Below, one piece after another: positions 31,160-40,128 of a stretch of DNA of 64,000 bases (the first letter of the stretch is position 1; every line of letters starts with the position of its first letter). The DNA lies in NCBI RefSeq assembly GCF_014190805.1, contig NZ_JACHVQ010000002.1, positions 248,001 to 312,000 of the forward strand. Reading direction: 5' to 3'. The notes below the pieces were generated by a model. It did not search any database. It was not told the DNA's origin and was given only the letters and a program-made list of their open reading frames with translations. The position numbers and the translations under genes were made by a program. This DNA is from Flexivirga oryzae. GTDB taxonomy: Bacteria > Actinomycetota > Actinomycetes > Actinomycetales > Dermatophilaceae.

Positions 31160-32083
31160 TCAGAAGTACCAGGGGAACGGCGACCAGTCGGGGTCGCGCT
31201 TCTCCAGGAACGAGTCGCGGCCCTCGACGGCCTCGTCCGTCATGTACGCCAGCCGCGTCGCCTCGCCGGCGAAGACCTGCTGCCCCATGATCCCGTCGTC
31301 GGTCAGGTTGAACGCGAACTTCAGCATCCGCTGCGCCGTCGGGCTCTTGCCGTTGATCTCGGCCGCCGCCTGCAGCGCCTCCGCCTCCAGCTCCGCGTGG
31401 TCGGCGACGATGTTGACCGCACCCATCCGGTACATCGCCTCGGCGTCATACGTCCGGCCGAGGAAGAAGATCTCGCGGGCCTTCTTCTGCCCCACCATCT
31501 TGGCCAGGTATGCCGAGCCGTATCCCGCGTCGAACGAGCCGACGTCGGCATCGGTCTGCTTGAAGCGCGCGTGCTCCCGCGACGCGATCGTGAGGTCGCA
31601 CACCACGTGCAGACTGTGCCCACCACCGGCCGCCCAGCCGTTCACCACCGCGATGACGACCTTCGGCATGGTCCGGATCAGCCGCTGCACCTCCAGGATG
31701 TGCAACCGTCCGCCCTGCGCCTTCACCCGCGCCGCGTCCACGGTGTCCGCGGTCTCGCCCTCGGCGTACTGATAACCCGACCGGCCGCGGATGCGCTGGT
31801 CGCCGCCGGAGCAGAACGCCCAGCCGCCGTCCTTCACGCTCGGACCGTTGCCGGTGATCAGCACGACACCCACGTCGGGCGTCATCCGCGCGTGATCCAG
31901 CGCGCGATAGAGCTCGTCGACCGTGTGCGGCCGGAACGCGTTGCGCACCTCCGGCCGGTCGAACGCGACCCGCACGGTGCCCTTCTCCGGGCCGGGCCGC
32001 ACACACCGGTGGTAGGTGATGTCGGTGAAGTCGAAGCCGTCGACCGGCTCCCATGCACTCTCGTCGAAGATCTCACTGATCAC
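31160..32083 (-). CDS. menB: 1,4-dihydroxy-2-naphthoyl-CoA synthase
   Basis: A 307-residue crotonase-fold enzyme that closes the second ring of menaquinone by converting o-succinylbenzoyl-CoA to dihydroxynaphthoyl-CoA. Typical MenB segments are present: AFDRPEVRNAFRPHTVDEL, FCSGGDQRIRGRSGY, VNGWAAGGGHSLHVVCDLTIAS and QTDADVGSFDAGYGSAYLAK (the SFD/GYGS loop of MenB). Start GTG at 32083 (VISEIFDESAWEPV); the upstream open frame is antisense to menC. It is divergent from menC, 31 bases apart, so both can share a control region. Confidence 0.95.
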   Translation of the reverse strand: MISEIFDESAWEPVDGFDFTDITYHRCVRPGPEKGTVRVAFDRPEVRNAFRPHTVDELYRALDHARMTPDVGVVLITGNGPSVKDGGWAFCSGGDQRIRGRSGYQYAEGETADTVDAARVKAQGGRLHILEVQRLIRTMPKVVIAVVNGWAAGGGHSLHVVCDLTIASREHARFKQTDADVGSFDAGYGSAYLAKMVGQKKAREIFFLGRTYDAEAMYRMGAVNIVADHAELEAEALQAAAEINGKSPTAQRMLKFAFNLTDDGIMGQQVFAGEATRLAYMTDEAVEGRDSFLEKRDPDWSPFPWYF

Positions 32084-32114
32084 GCGCCCGACTCTATGGC
32101 TACGGTCGTATGCC

Positions 32115-33116
32115 GTGACCGCCACACCACCCCTCGACGAACTCCTCGCCACCATGCACGTCGTCAGCATCCCGATGCGGGTGCGTTTCCGCGGGGTGCT
32201 GCACCGCGAGATCGCCCTGTTCGCAGGGCCGTCGGGGTGGGGCGAGTTCTCACCCTTCCTGGAGTATGACGCCCTCGAGGCGTCCCGCTGGCTCGGCGCC
32301 GCGGTGGATGCGGCGTGGGGCTCCTGGCCTGCGCCCGTGCGCGCGGCCGTCCCGGTGAACGCCACCGTGCCGGCGGTCGCCGCCGCCGAGGTCGCGCCCG
32401 TGCTCGCCCGGTACGACGGCTGCCGCACGGCCAAGGTCAAGGTTGCCGAGCGCGGCCAGGCCCTGGCCGACGACGTGTCCCGGGTGGCGGCGGTCCGTGA
32501 CGTCATGGGGGCGAACGCACATCTGCGCGTCGACGCCAACGGCGGCTGGTCGGTGGACGATGCGGTCTCGGCGATCACGGCGCTGGCGCCATACGACCTG
32601 GAATACGTGGAGCAGCCGTGCGCGAGCGTCGACGAGCTCATTGACCTGCGGAAACGACTGGCGCACAACGGGATTGACATACGGATCGCCGCCGACGAGT
32701 CGATCCGCAAGGCCGAGGACCCGCTGCGGGTCGCGCGGCTCGGCGCGGCGGATGTCGCGGTGGTCAAGGTCGCGCCGCTCGGCGGTGTGTCGGCTGCGTT
32801 GCGGATCGCGACCGAATCCGCTCTCTCCACAGTGGTTTCCAGCGCCATCGACTCCTCGGTCGGCATCGCTGCCGGTGTCGCGCTCGCCGCAGCGTTGCCG
32901 GAGCTGCCCTTCGCCTGCGGCCTCGGCACGCTGGAGCTGATGGCCGGTGACGTGGTGCTGGATCCGCTGGTCCCGCAAGGCGGTTCGCTCGGAGTACGGC
33001 GGCCGCAGCCCGACCCGGCACTGCTCGAGCGGCACCGCGCCACCGCGGACCGCGAGCAGTGGTGGCGCGAGCGCGTGACCGCCTGTCACGCGGAGCTGTC
33101 CGCGCGCACGGCATAG
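32115..33116 (+). CDS. menC: o-Succinylbenzoate synthase
   Basis: A 333-residue enolase-superfamily enzyme that dehydrates SHCHC to o-succinylbenzoate in menaquinone synthesis. The Lys-x-Lys acid/base pair (TAKVKVAE), the metal ligands in RVDANGGW, EYVEQPC and AADES, and the second Lys in VVKVAPLGG are all visible. GTG at 32115 is used; it gives the expected N-terminus and leaves 31 bases to the divergent menB. It ends against the convergent TetR gene with no spacer. menD and menF are not in the window. Confidence 0.93.
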   Translation: MTATPPLDELLATMHVVSIPMRVRFRGVLHREIALFAGPSGWGEFSPFLEYDALEASRWLGAAVDAAWGSWPAPVRAAVPVNATVPAVAAAEVAPVLARYDGCRTAKVKVAERGQALADDVSRVAAVRDVMGANAHLRVDANGGWSVDDAVSAITALAPYDLEYVEQPCASVDELIDLRKRLAHNGIDIRIAADESIRKAEDPLRVARLGAADVAVVKVAPLGGVSAALRIATESALSTVVSSAIDSSVGIAAGVALAAALPELPFACGLGTLELMAGDVVLDPLVPQGGSLGVRRPQPDPALLERHRATADREQWWRERVTACHAELSARTA

Positions 33117-33761
33117 TCACGGGGACGTCAGGAGCACCCGGGACCAGAGGTCGTACAGCGCGTCGGCGTACTCCGCCGCGCTCCAGCCGCGCGAGGTCAC
33201 CAGGTCGAACCACTGCGGCGAGTTGGTGGACCAGATGAGGTCGGCGACGCGGTCGTCGTCCAGCTCCTCCCGCACCTGCCCGGCGGTGCGCAGCTCGGCC
33301 GCCAGCAGCCGCATGTTGGCCGCACGTCGTTCGGAGATGTGCCGATCGAGCGCAGCACACTCCGGGTCGGCGGGCGCCGCCTCACGCAACGCGGCGAACA
33401 GCGGTGCCGCCCGCGGCATCAGTGTGCCGAGCGCGTCGGCGTAGGTGCGCAACTTCTCCCCCGCCGTCGCCGCAGCGCGGACGGCGATCACGTAGTCGCG
33501 CTGCTCCGCGGGCACCGGCTGATCGGACGAGCCGAGGATCTGGTCGATCGCCGCCAGCAGCAACTGCGGCTTGCGGCCCACCGCGCGATACACGGTGTCG
33601 AGGTTGACGCCCGCTCGCCGGGCGACCTCGCCGACACCGACCGCGACATACCCCTTCTCCTCGAACAACTCCCGCGCGGCCACCAGCACCGCGCGACGTG
33701 TCTCTGCGGCCTGCTGCGCACGTTGCGCCGAGCTGTATCGACGCTTGACCTGCTTCGCCAT
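33117..33761 (-). CDS. TetR-family regulator
   Basis: A 214-residue repressor. The DNA-binding domain is RRAVLVAARELFEEKGYVAVGVGEVARRAGVNLDTVYRAVGRK; the rest is the ligand-binding helical domain. ATG at 33761; the open frame upstream is antisense to the cupin gene. It is divergent from the cupin gene, with two palindromes between, so it likely represses both. Its ligand is unknown, perhaps the compound handled by the cupin protein. Confidence 0.88.
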   Translation of the reverse strand: MAKQVKRRYSSAQRAQQAAETRRAVLVAARELFEEKGYVAVGVGEVARRAGVNLDTVYRAVGRKPQLLLAAIDQILGSSDQPVPAEQRDYVIAVRAAATAGEKLRTYADALGTLMPRAAPLFAALREAAPADPECAALDRHISERRAANMRLLAAELRTAGQVREELDDDRVADLIWSTNSPQWFDLVTSRGWSAAEYADALYDLWSRVLLTSP

Positions 33762-33772
33762 GGTTCTTACGC

Positions 33773-33797
33773 TATCAATTGATACGAAGTAACTTCG
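33773..33797. promoter_or_regulatory. Two adjacent palindromes, candidate TetR operator
   Basis: TATCAATTGATA (33773-33784) and CGAAGTAACTTCG (33785-33797) lie back to back in the 54-base spacer between the TetR gene and the cupin gene. Tandem palindromes of this size suit binding of two TetR dimers. Confidence 0.55.
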
Positions 33798-33815
33798 GAT
33801 GAATTGGAGCGAGTC

Positions 33816-34307
33816 ATGAGCGATCGGGTAGTGGTGCGCAGCCCGGGTTCCGGGCCGGCGACGTGGGCCATGGGCGGACTCTTCGAGCACCTGGCCGCAG
33901 CGGCGGACACCGACGGCCGCCTCGGCATCTCCCTGGTGACCCAGCCGCCGGGCATCGCGACGCCGCTGCACCGCCATACCAAGGAGTCCGAGGCGTTCTA
34001 CCTGCTGGAGGGCGAACTCAGCTACCGAGCGGGCGACGTGACCTACGAACTCGCGCCGGGATCGTTCATCTACCTGCCGCAGGGCCTTCCGCACGCGTTC
34101 CGGATCCGCGGCTCCGCCCCGGCACGGTTCCTGGCCCTCACCACGCCCGGTGGCCTGATGAGCCTGTATGACGAGGTCGGCATCCCCGCTCTCGAACGCC
34201 GCCTGCCCGGCCCGGACGGGCAGACCCCGGAGGTCGAGCTGCCGAAATGGGCGGACGTCGGGCCGCGCTACGGGCTCGAGGTCGTCGGACCGGGGATCCC
34301 CGAGTAG
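33816..34307 (+). CDS. Cupin-domain protein
   Basis: A 163-residue single cupin barrel: motif 1 is PLHRHTKESEAFYLLEGELSY (two His and a Glu as metal ligands) and motif 2 is GSFIYLPQGLPHAFRI. This resembles quercetin-2,3-dioxygenase-like cupins; the reaction is not predictable. ATG at 33816 has GGAGCGAG upstream; an in-frame TTG at 33804 is less likely. Controlled by the divergent TetR gene. Confidence 0.85.
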   Translation: MSDRVVVRSPGSGPATWAMGGLFEHLAAAADTDGRLGISLVTQPPGIATPLHRHTKESEAFYLLEGELSYRAGDVTYELAPGSFIYLPQGLPHAFRIRGSAPARFLALTTPGGLMSLYDEVGIPALERRLPGPDGQTPEVELPKWADVGPRYGLEVVGPGIPE

Positions 34308-34345
34308 CCCCGGCCGGCCCTCTCGGGCACCGGCTTCCATGAATG

Positions 34346-34361
34346 TATAAGCACTGTTATA
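34346..34361. promoter_or_regulatory. AT-rich inverted repeat before the MarR/MFS operon
   Basis: TATAA and TTATA are separated by GCACTG just upstream of the marR ATG at 34370. It may be the -10 region combined with an autoregulatory MarR site. Confidence 0.4.
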
Positions 34362-34369
34362 TTTGCCGG

Positions 34370-34861
34370 ATGCCCGACATCGACCTGCTCGACAGCAGCT
34401 ACTACCGGCCCCTGTTCCAACTGCTGCACACGATGGATCAGGACATCGAGCGGCTCTACACCTCCCGCGGGAAGACCATCCGCAGCCGCTTCGTCGGTCC
34501 GCTCATCACCCTGTCCCGACGCGGACCGCTCACCGTCAAGGAGCTCGCGAGCGCCCAGGAGGTGTCCCACTCGGGGATGAGCCAGACGGTCGCGTCCATG
34601 GCCAAGGCGGGCCTGGTGCGCAGCGAGCCGGGTGAGGACGCCCGGTCGCGCATCGTCACTCTCACCGAGGAGGCCAACGACCTCATCCCGTTGTTGCGGG
34701 CCGAATGGCGCTCGACCGAGTCCGTCGTGCGCGCCCTCGACGAGGAGATCGCGCACCCGATCATGCAGGCCGTCGACGCGATCAAGGCCGCGCTGGCGAA
34801 GCAGCCGTTCGCCGAACGCCTCGAAGAAGCGCTCGACAAGCACCTGCGGGAGGACTCGTGA
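34370..34861 (+). CDS. MarR-family regulator
   Basis: A 163-residue winged-helix regulator: FVGPLITLSRRGPLTVKELASAQEVSHSGMSQTVASM is the DNA-binding part and SEPGEDARSRIVTLTEEAN the wing. ATG at 34370 is used; the frame opens further upstream within the promoter. Its stop overlaps the GTG start of the MFS gene (GTGA), so the pair is a coupled operon and the regulator probably represses it. Confidence 0.88.
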   Translation: MPDIDLLDSSYYRPLFQLLHTMDQDIERLYTSRGKTIRSRFVGPLITLSRRGPLTVKELASAQEVSHSGMSQTVASMAKAGLVRSEPGEDARSRIVTLTEEANDLIPLLRAEWRSTESVVRALDEEIAHPIMQAVDAIKAALAKQPFAERLEEALDKHLREDS

Positions 34862-36099
34862 AGGTCCTCGCCGACGTCACCCCCCTGCGCACCAGCCCCG
34901 CCTTCCGGAACCTCTGGCTCGGCGGCGCGATCTCCGCCGTCGGCGGGCAGTTCAACAGTTTCGCCGCGATGTATGCCGTCTGGCACCTCACCGGGTCATC
35001 ACTGATGGTGGGCCTGCTCGGCCTGGCATCCGGGATCCCCATGGTCGCAATCGCATTGGCCGGATCGATGTTCATCGACTCAGTCGATCGGGCGGCCCTC
35101 GCCCGGCGAGCGACCATCGGCATGCTGTGCTGCAGCCTGCTGATGGCGTGGGCGGTGCTCGAACACTGGGTGACCGTGCTCATCCTGTTCACCGCGGTCG
35201 CCGCGGCGCTCAGCTCGTTGGCGGGGCCCGCCCGCCGGGCACTGACCCCGACCGTCGTGGGATCGAAGGAACTGGCCGCGGCATACGCCTTGACGTCGTT
35301 GGCGTTCCAGCTGTCGATGCTCATCGGGCCCGGGCTGGCGGCGCTGGTCGCGACCCGCTTCAGCCTGCCGGTGTGTTTCCTGCTGGACGCCGCGAGCTTC
35401 CTGGCCGCCCTCGCCGGACTGCGCGGCCTGCACCGGCCACCCGAGGCGGCAACGGCCGATCGTGGAGTGGGCGCCGCGGTTGCCGGATTCCGTTTCGCTG
35501 CAACACAGCCCGTGGTCCGTGGTGCGTTGCTGTGCGACCTGGCGGCCACCCTGCTCGCCATGCCGTTCGCCCTCTTCCCGGCGCTCAATCACGACAACTT
35601 CGACGGCACCGCGCAGACGCTTGCGTGGCTGACGACGGCGGTCGCGGTCGGCGGTGTGACCGGGTCCGTGTGCAGCGGTGTCATCACGCATCGCGCCCAT
35701 CCCGGCCTGGTGATGGTCGTCTGCTCGATGTCCTGGGGCGTCGCGTTGATCGTCGCCGGCGCATCGCACCTGCTCGTCGTCACGTTGGCCATGCTGGCGA
35801 TCGCCGGCGCGGCGGACACCTGGGCGGTCACCAGCCGCACGACCCTGGTCCAGTCCGCAACACCGGACCGGTTCCGCGGCCGGCTGAGCGCGCTCGAGCA
35901 GCTCGTCGGCATCGGCGGCCCCAACCTCGGCAACTTCCGGGCCGGCGCAGTCGGCAACGTGATCGGCGCCGGGCCGGCGATGTCGCTCGGGGGTGTGACC
36001 TGCGTCGCCGCCGTCGCCGGAATCATCGCCACCGGGCGGCAGTTGCGCGGTTACCAGCTGCCCGCGAGCGCGGCCGACAACGTGTCGGCCGGCACGTGA
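34858..36099 (+). CDS. MFS transporter
   Basis: A 413-residue, about 12-helix transporter of the MFS_3/enterobactin-exporter-like group (LRTSPAFRNLWLGGAISAVGGQF, ASGIPMVAIALAGSMFIDSVDRAALARR, PDRFRGRLSALEQL). It likely exports a drug or natural product. GTG at 34858 overlaps the marR stop by four bases; a longer upstream frame is a shadow of marR. Substrate unknown. Confidence 0.88.
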   Translation: MKVLADVTPLRTSPAFRNLWLGGAISAVGGQFNSFAAMYAVWHLTGSSLMVGLLGLASGIPMVAIALAGSMFIDSVDRAALARRATIGMLCCSLLMAWAVLEHWVTVLILFTAVAAALSSLAGPARRALTPTVVGSKELAAAYALTSLAFQLSMLIGPGLAALVATRFSLPVCFLLDAASFLAALAGLRGLHRPPEAATADRGVGAAVAGFRFAATQPVVRGALLCDLAATLLAMPFALFPALNHDNFDGTAQTLAWLTTAVAVGGVTGSVCSGVITHRAHPGLVMVVCSMSWGVALIVAGASHLLVVTLAMLAIAGAADTWAVTSRTTLVQSATPDRFRGRLSALEQLVGIGGPNLGNFRAGAVGNVIGAGPAMSLGGVTCVAAVAGIIATGRQLRGYQLPASAADNVSAGT

Positions 36100-36106
36100 C
36101 CCGGCG

Positions 36107-36889
36107 CTACTCGACCGGTGCGCCGTCGAGCGCGCTCAGGACGGCCTGCGAGACACCGGCACTCCCGGCCACGATCAGCGGTGACCTGGTGGTCGTCGGG
36201 TCGTAGGGTCGGCCGTCGTCATACGTCGTCACGCCACCCGCCTCCGCGACGATCAGTGATCCGGCGGCGTGGTCCCAGGGCAGCGCGCCGTTGTAGAACA
36301 AGTAGTCGCAGGCGTTCTCGGCGAGTTTCGGGTAGTCGATGCCGCAGCTCACCCAGGTGAGCTCCATCGGTGGGAGTTCGCCGAACGACGTCCCGATGAG
36401 CGACCTGCGCGACGTGCGGCCCCGCGGGTCGGCGGTGTCGCGCTCGGTCACCTGCAGCCGGCGGTCGCCGCACCAGGTGCCGGCGCCGCGCTCGGCGACA
36501 TACGCGAGTTCGTGTTCGGGCTGCCAGATCCAGCCGCGGACGACCTCGTTGCGGCGCAGCTCGGCGACCATCACCGCGTAGTCCTTCGAGCCGTGCACGA
36601 AGTTGCGGGTGCCGTCGACGGGGTCGATGGTGAACCAGTGGTCCGCATCGGCGGCGGCGTCCAGCCGGCTCCAGTCCGCGGAGACCGCTTCCTCGCCGAT
36701 CATCAGGGCGTCGGGGTATGCCGCCCGCAGCGCCTTGGTGATCTCGACCTCGGCCTCCCGGTCGGCGACCGTCACCAGGTCGCCGGGCTTCTTCTCCATC
36801 ACCTCGCCGTCGGCGAGCGCCCGGAACCGCGGCTCGATGACGGCCTCGGCGACTTCTTGCAGCAGGTTCAGGACCTCGTCAGTCTGCAC
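36107..36889 (-). CDS. Inositol-monophosphatase-family phosphatase
   Basis: A 260-residue Mg-dependent phosphatase. Metal ligands are visible in VTVADREAEVEI, IGEEAV, the signature TIDPVDGTRNFVHG and the late PWDHAAGSLIVAEAGG. Family members act on inositol phosphates, histidinol phosphate (HisN) or PAP; HisN-like activity is common in actinobacteria, but the substrate is not determined here. GTG at 36889 (VQTDEVLNLLQE) is chosen. It converges on the MFS gene. Confidence 0.88.
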   Translation of the reverse strand: MQTDEVLNLLQEVAEAVIEPRFRALADGEVMEKKPGDLVTVADREAEVEITKALRAAYPDALMIGEEAVSADWSRLDAAADADHWFTIDPVDGTRNFVHGSKDYAVMVAELRRNEVVRGWIWQPEHELAYVAERGAGTWCGDRRLQVTERDTADPRGRTSRRSLIGTSFGELPPMELTWVSCGIDYPKLAENACDYLFYNGALPWDHAAGSLIVAEAGGVTTYDDGRPYDPTTTRSPLIVAGSAGVSQAVLSALDGAPVE

Positions 36890-36959
36890 ACCGCCACTAT
36901 GCCGGGTACGCCGACCGTCCGCCCACGCAGGTCCACCGGACCCCCGCCCACCCACCGAT

Positions 36960-37060
36960 CGACAGGCTCAGCAACGTCCCAGAGGCTCAGTAATTCCTCC
37001 CCGAATCGCGCCAGAACGGGTCGGATTTCTGGGCCTGTCGACCGTTTGTGGGCCTCTCGG
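36960..37060. repeat. Dispersed palindromic repeat, family A copy 3
   Basis: Begins CGACAGGCTCAG and ends TTTGTGGGCCTCTCGG, with internal CAGAGGCTCAG and GGGCCTGTCGACC arms. It starts 14 bases beyond the stop of the minus-strand SDR gene and lies upstream of the phosphatase gene. Confidence 0.75.
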
Positions 37061-37074
37061 CAAGGAGGGTGCGG

Positions 37075-37818
37075 CTACGCGTCCTCGCGGACCAGCTTGT
37101 GCGCGGCGGCCTGGGCGCGCGGGCGCACGACCAGCTGGTCGATGTTCACGTGTTCCGGGCAGGTCGCGGCGAAGGCGATGCAGTCGGCGATGTCCTCCTG
37201 GGTGAGCGGGGCGCGGACCCCGGCATACACCGCGGCGGCCTTGTCGGCATCGCCCCGGAAACGCACCAGCGAGAACTCGTCGGACGCCACCAGTCCGGGG
37301 TCGATCTCGCAGACCCGCACCGGTTCCTCCACCAGCTCCAGCCGCAGCGACATCATCAGCATGCGGGCCGCAGCCTTCACCCCGCAGTAGCCCGCACCGC
37401 CTTCGTAGGCGACCAGCCCCGCGACGGATCCGACGGTGATGATCGTGCCGCGCCCCGCGATCAGCGCCGGCAGCAGTGCCTGGATGGTCGCGGCGACGCC
37501 GAGCACGTTGGTCTCGTACATCGTCCGCCACTCGTCCAGCGCGGCGTCGGCAACCGTCTCGGTGCCGATCGCGCCCCCTGCGTTGGCGACCAGGAGCTTC
37601 ACCTCACCACCGGCGGCCGCCGCGAGTGCGGCGACGTCTTCGGCCCTGGTCACGTCACAGGTCACGGCGCGACCGTCGATCTCGGCCGCCAGCGCCTCGA
37701 CCCGCTCGGTACGCCGCGCCGCGCACACCACCTCGAAACCCTCCGCAGCCAGCCTGCGGGCCGTCGCCCGGCCGATACCGCTGCTCGCCCCGGTCACCAC
37801 TGCGATCGGCCGGCTCAT
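37075..37818 (-). CDS. Short-chain dehydrogenase/reductase
   Basis: A 247-residue classical SDR. The cofactor motif TGASSGIG is at residues 9-16, NAGG at 79-82, and the catalytic Ser131, Tyr144 and Lys148 (GYCGVK) are present. The basic pair after the second strand (AARRTERV) suggests NADP. It resembles YdfG-type serine or 3-hydroxy acid dehydrogenases; substrate not certain. AAGGAG precedes the ATG at 37818. A family A repeat follows its stop. Confidence 0.9.
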   Translation of the reverse strand: MSRPIAVVTGASSGIGRATARRLAAEGFEVVCAARRTERVEALAAEIDGRAVTCDVTRAEDVAALAAAAGGEVKLLVANAGGAIGTETVADAALDEWRTMYETNVLGVAATIQALLPALIAGRGTIITVGSVAGLVAYEGGAGYCGVKAAARMLMMSLRLELVEEPVRVCEIDPGLVASDEFSLVRFRGDADKAAAVYAGVRAPLTQEDIADCIAFAATCPEHVNIDQLVVRPRAQAAAHKLVREDA

Positions 37819-37908
37819 CGGGTGTCTCCTTCGTCGCTGTCGGGTGTATGGCGCCCGCGGCGCCACGCCACACGATAGGACCGCGGGCGGAGTATCTACT
37901 CTGGGTGG

Positions 37909-39066
37909 GTGCCTGACCTGCAACCCTTCCGCGTGCGCGCCGCGGACCTGACCGGTTATCGCGATGCACTGGCGGCAGCACTGGACGGTGGGTCCGCCGT
38001 CGTTCCCTACACCGGCGATCACGCTCCCGAGCTCGACCCGACAGCACCGGTGCCGGACGGCCTCGCCCTCGTGGTGAGCACCTCCGGCTCGACCGGCACC
38101 CCGAAGCGAGCGATGCTCACCCGCGACGCCCTCGTCGCGAGCGCCGACGCCACCCACGAGCGGCTCGGTGGGCCCGGCCAGTGGCTGCTGCCGATGCCGG
38201 CGCAGCACATCGCGGGCACGCAAGTCCTGATCCGCAGCCTGCGCGCAGGGACGACCCCGGTCGCGCTCGAGAAGTTCGACGTGCGCGAATTCATCGACGC
38301 AGCAAGCAATCTCACTCACGAGCGCCGCTACACAGCACTCGTGCCGACGCAGCTGCACCGGCTGCTGGACGCCAGCGACGAGGCTCGCGCCGCAGTCGCC
38401 GGGTTCGACGGCATCCTGCTCGGCGGAGCCGCAGCAGATCCGGGGATGCTCGAGGACGCCGACCGGCTCGGCGCCACTGTGCTCACCACCTACGGCTCGA
38501 GCGAGACCGCCGGCGGCTGCGTCTACAGCGGGTCCCCCCTGGCCGGAACCACCGTCGAGATCGCCGAGGACGGACGGATCACCCTGTGCGGCAACACCAT
38601 TGCGTCGGGCTACCTGGGTCGGCCGGAGCTCACCGCCACCACGTTCGCCCACCGCGAGAACGGCACCCGCACCTTCCGCACGGACGATCTGGGTGAATGG
38701 AGCGGCGGCCGCCTGCACGTGCTCGGCCGGGTCGACGACCTGATCAACACCGGTGGGGTCAAGGTGGCGCCGCGTGTCGTCGAGACCGCGGCGACACAAC
38801 ACCCGGACATCCTCGAGGCCGTCGCGCTCGGGGTGCCGGACGACGAGTGGGGGCAGGCGGTAGCGCTCGCCATACGAACCCGGAAGGGACTGCAGTTGCA
38901 GCAGATCCGGGAGGAACTGCGCGACCGGCTCCCGGCATACGCCCTCCCGCGACGGTTGCTGATCGTCGACGAGTTGCCGTTGCGCGGTCCGGGCAAGCCG
39001 GACCGCGCAGCGCTGGCGGCCCGCGACGGATGGCAGACTTTGGCTGCGCAACCAGTGGCCGACTGA
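37909..39066 (+). CDS. menE: o-Succinylbenzoate-CoA ligase
   Basis: A 385-residue acyl-adenylating enzyme, shorter than most because this actinobacterial MenE lacks part of the N-terminal domain. The P-loop STSGSTGTPKRAML, the TYGSSETAGG motif, the RTDDLGEW hinge and the catalytic Lys in GPGKPDRAAL are intact. It makes o-succinylbenzoyl-CoA, the substrate of MenB. Start GTG at 37909. menA follows 38 bases downstream, so the two form an operon, while menB and menC lie 5-6 kb upstream. Confidence 0.93.
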   Translation: MPDLQPFRVRAADLTGYRDALAAALDGGSAVVPYTGDHAPELDPTAPVPDGLALVVSTSGSTGTPKRAMLTRDALVASADATHERLGGPGQWLLPMPAQHIAGTQVLIRSLRAGTTPVALEKFDVREFIDAASNLTHERRYTALVPTQLHRLLDASDEARAAVAGFDGILLGGAAADPGMLEDADRLGATVLTTYGSSETAGGCVYSGSPLAGTTVEIAEDGRITLCGNTIASGYLGRPELTATTFAHRENGTRTFRTDDLGEWSGGRLHVLGRVDDLINTGGVKVAPRVVETAATQHPDILEAVALGVPDDEWGQAVALAIRTRKGLQLQQIREELRDRLPAYALPRRLLIVDELPLRGPGKPDRAALAARDGWQTLAAQPVAD

Positions 39067-39104
39067 CGGCCGCCCTCTCCTCGAAAGTAGCTCGACGTAC
39101 GCCC

Positions 39105-39986
39105 ATGGCCACGCTCAACGAATGGATCGCCGGATCCCGCCCCCGCACCCTCCCGGTCGCCGTCGCACCCGTCGCGGCGGGCACGGGCGCGGCATACGCC
39201 CTCGGTGACGGCAACCCCGCCTATGCGCTGCTGGCGTTGCTCGTCTCGTTGCTGCTGCAGATCGGCGTGAACTTCGCCAACGACTACTCCGACGGCATCC
39301 GCGGCACCGACGAGGTCCGGGTGGGACCCGTCCGCCTGGTCGGCCAGGGTCTCGCCGAGCCGTCCAGCGTCAAACTCGCCGCGTTCACCTGCTTCGGCGC
39401 GGCGGCGGTGTGCGGTCTGGCGCTCGTCGCACTGTCCGGCACCTGGTGGCTGCTGGTCGCCGGAGTGCTCGCGATCATCGCCGCCTGGAAGTACACTGGC
39501 GGCGAACACCCCTACGGTTACATGGGACTCGGCGAAGTCTTCGTCTTCGTCTTCTTCGGGTTGGTCGCAACACTGGGTACGACGTACACCCAGGCGGGAT
39601 CGGTCGATCTCAGCGCGGTCGCCGCATCCGTCGGCATCGGCGCCATCGCCTGCGCGATCCTGGTCGTCAACAACCTGCGTGACATCCCCGGCGACACCGA
39701 GTCCGGCAAACGCACCCTGGCGGTGCGTATCGGCGACGCGGCCACCCGGCAGCTGTTCACGGCGCTGTTCCTCGTGGCACTGGTCGCGGTCATCGTGGCC
39801 GGCATACAACGCCCGTGGGCGTTCATCGCACTGGTCGGCCTCGCACCCGCGGCCCAGTCGGCGCGCACGGTGGCCGGGGGCGCCAAGGGACGCGACCTGA
39901 TCCCGCCGCTGGCCAGCACCGGTATGACGATCCTGCTGTACGGCGTGCTCTTCGGCCTCGGCCTCTTCCTGGACCACCAGCTCTGA
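39105..39986 (+). CDS. menA: 1,4-dihydroxy-2-naphthoate polyprenyltransferase
   Basis: A 293-residue integral membrane UbiA-family prenyltransferase with about eight helices. Both Asp-rich diphosphate-binding motifs are present: NDYSDGIRGTDE and NNLRDIPGDTESGK. It attaches the polyprenyl tail to dihydroxynaphthoate to give demethylmenaquinone. ATG at 39105. It is the last gene of the menE-menA unit and is followed by an unusual interleaved inverted repeat. Confidence 0.95.
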   Translation: MATLNEWIAGSRPRTLPVAVAPVAAGTGAAYALGDGNPAYALLALLVSLLLQIGVNFANDYSDGIRGTDEVRVGPVRLVGQGLAEPSSVKLAAFTCFGAAAVCGLALVALSGTWWLLVAGVLAIIAAWKYTGGEHPYGYMGLGEVFVFVFFGLVATLGTTYTQAGSVDLSAVAASVGIGAIACAILVVNNLRDIPGDTESGKRTLAVRIGDAATRQLFTALFLVALVAVIVAGIQRPWAFIALVGLAPAAQSARTVAGGAKGRDLIPPLASTGMTILLYGVLFGLGLFLDHQL

Positions 39987-40072
39987 GCGGACCGCTCACG
40001 CGGAATCGCCCACCGTCACCAGCATCACGAGTTGCGCCAAACTCGCGGTCCGCTGACGACAGTGGGCGATTC
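39986..40072. repeat. Interleaved inverted repeats after menA
   Basis: Two arm pairs occur in A-B-A'-B' order: AGCGGACCGC (39986-39995) with GCGGTCCGCT (40045-40054), and GAATCGCCCAC (40003-40013) with GTGGGCGATTC (40062-40072). A small hairpin CGAGTT...AACTCG (40028-40045) lies between. The arms cannot all pair as simple hairpins, so the RNA would be a pseudoknot or switch between two forms. It lies between convergent menA and a protease gene; the first base is the last of the menA stop. Confidence 0.6.
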
Positions 40073-40128
40073 AAGGTTCGGGGAGCGCGGAAAAGGAGGA
40101 GGAAAACCGCGCACCCCGGGCTTGGGGG

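Noticed and set aside
30771..31772. Continuation of the HsdM-like frame downstream
   Set aside because: Similarity ends at about 30770; beyond it the frame is antisense to the DUF3024-like and menB genes.
32083..33043. Extension of menB upstream to 33043
   Set aside because: This part is antisense to menC and does not match MenB; the family N-terminus begins at the GTG at 32083.
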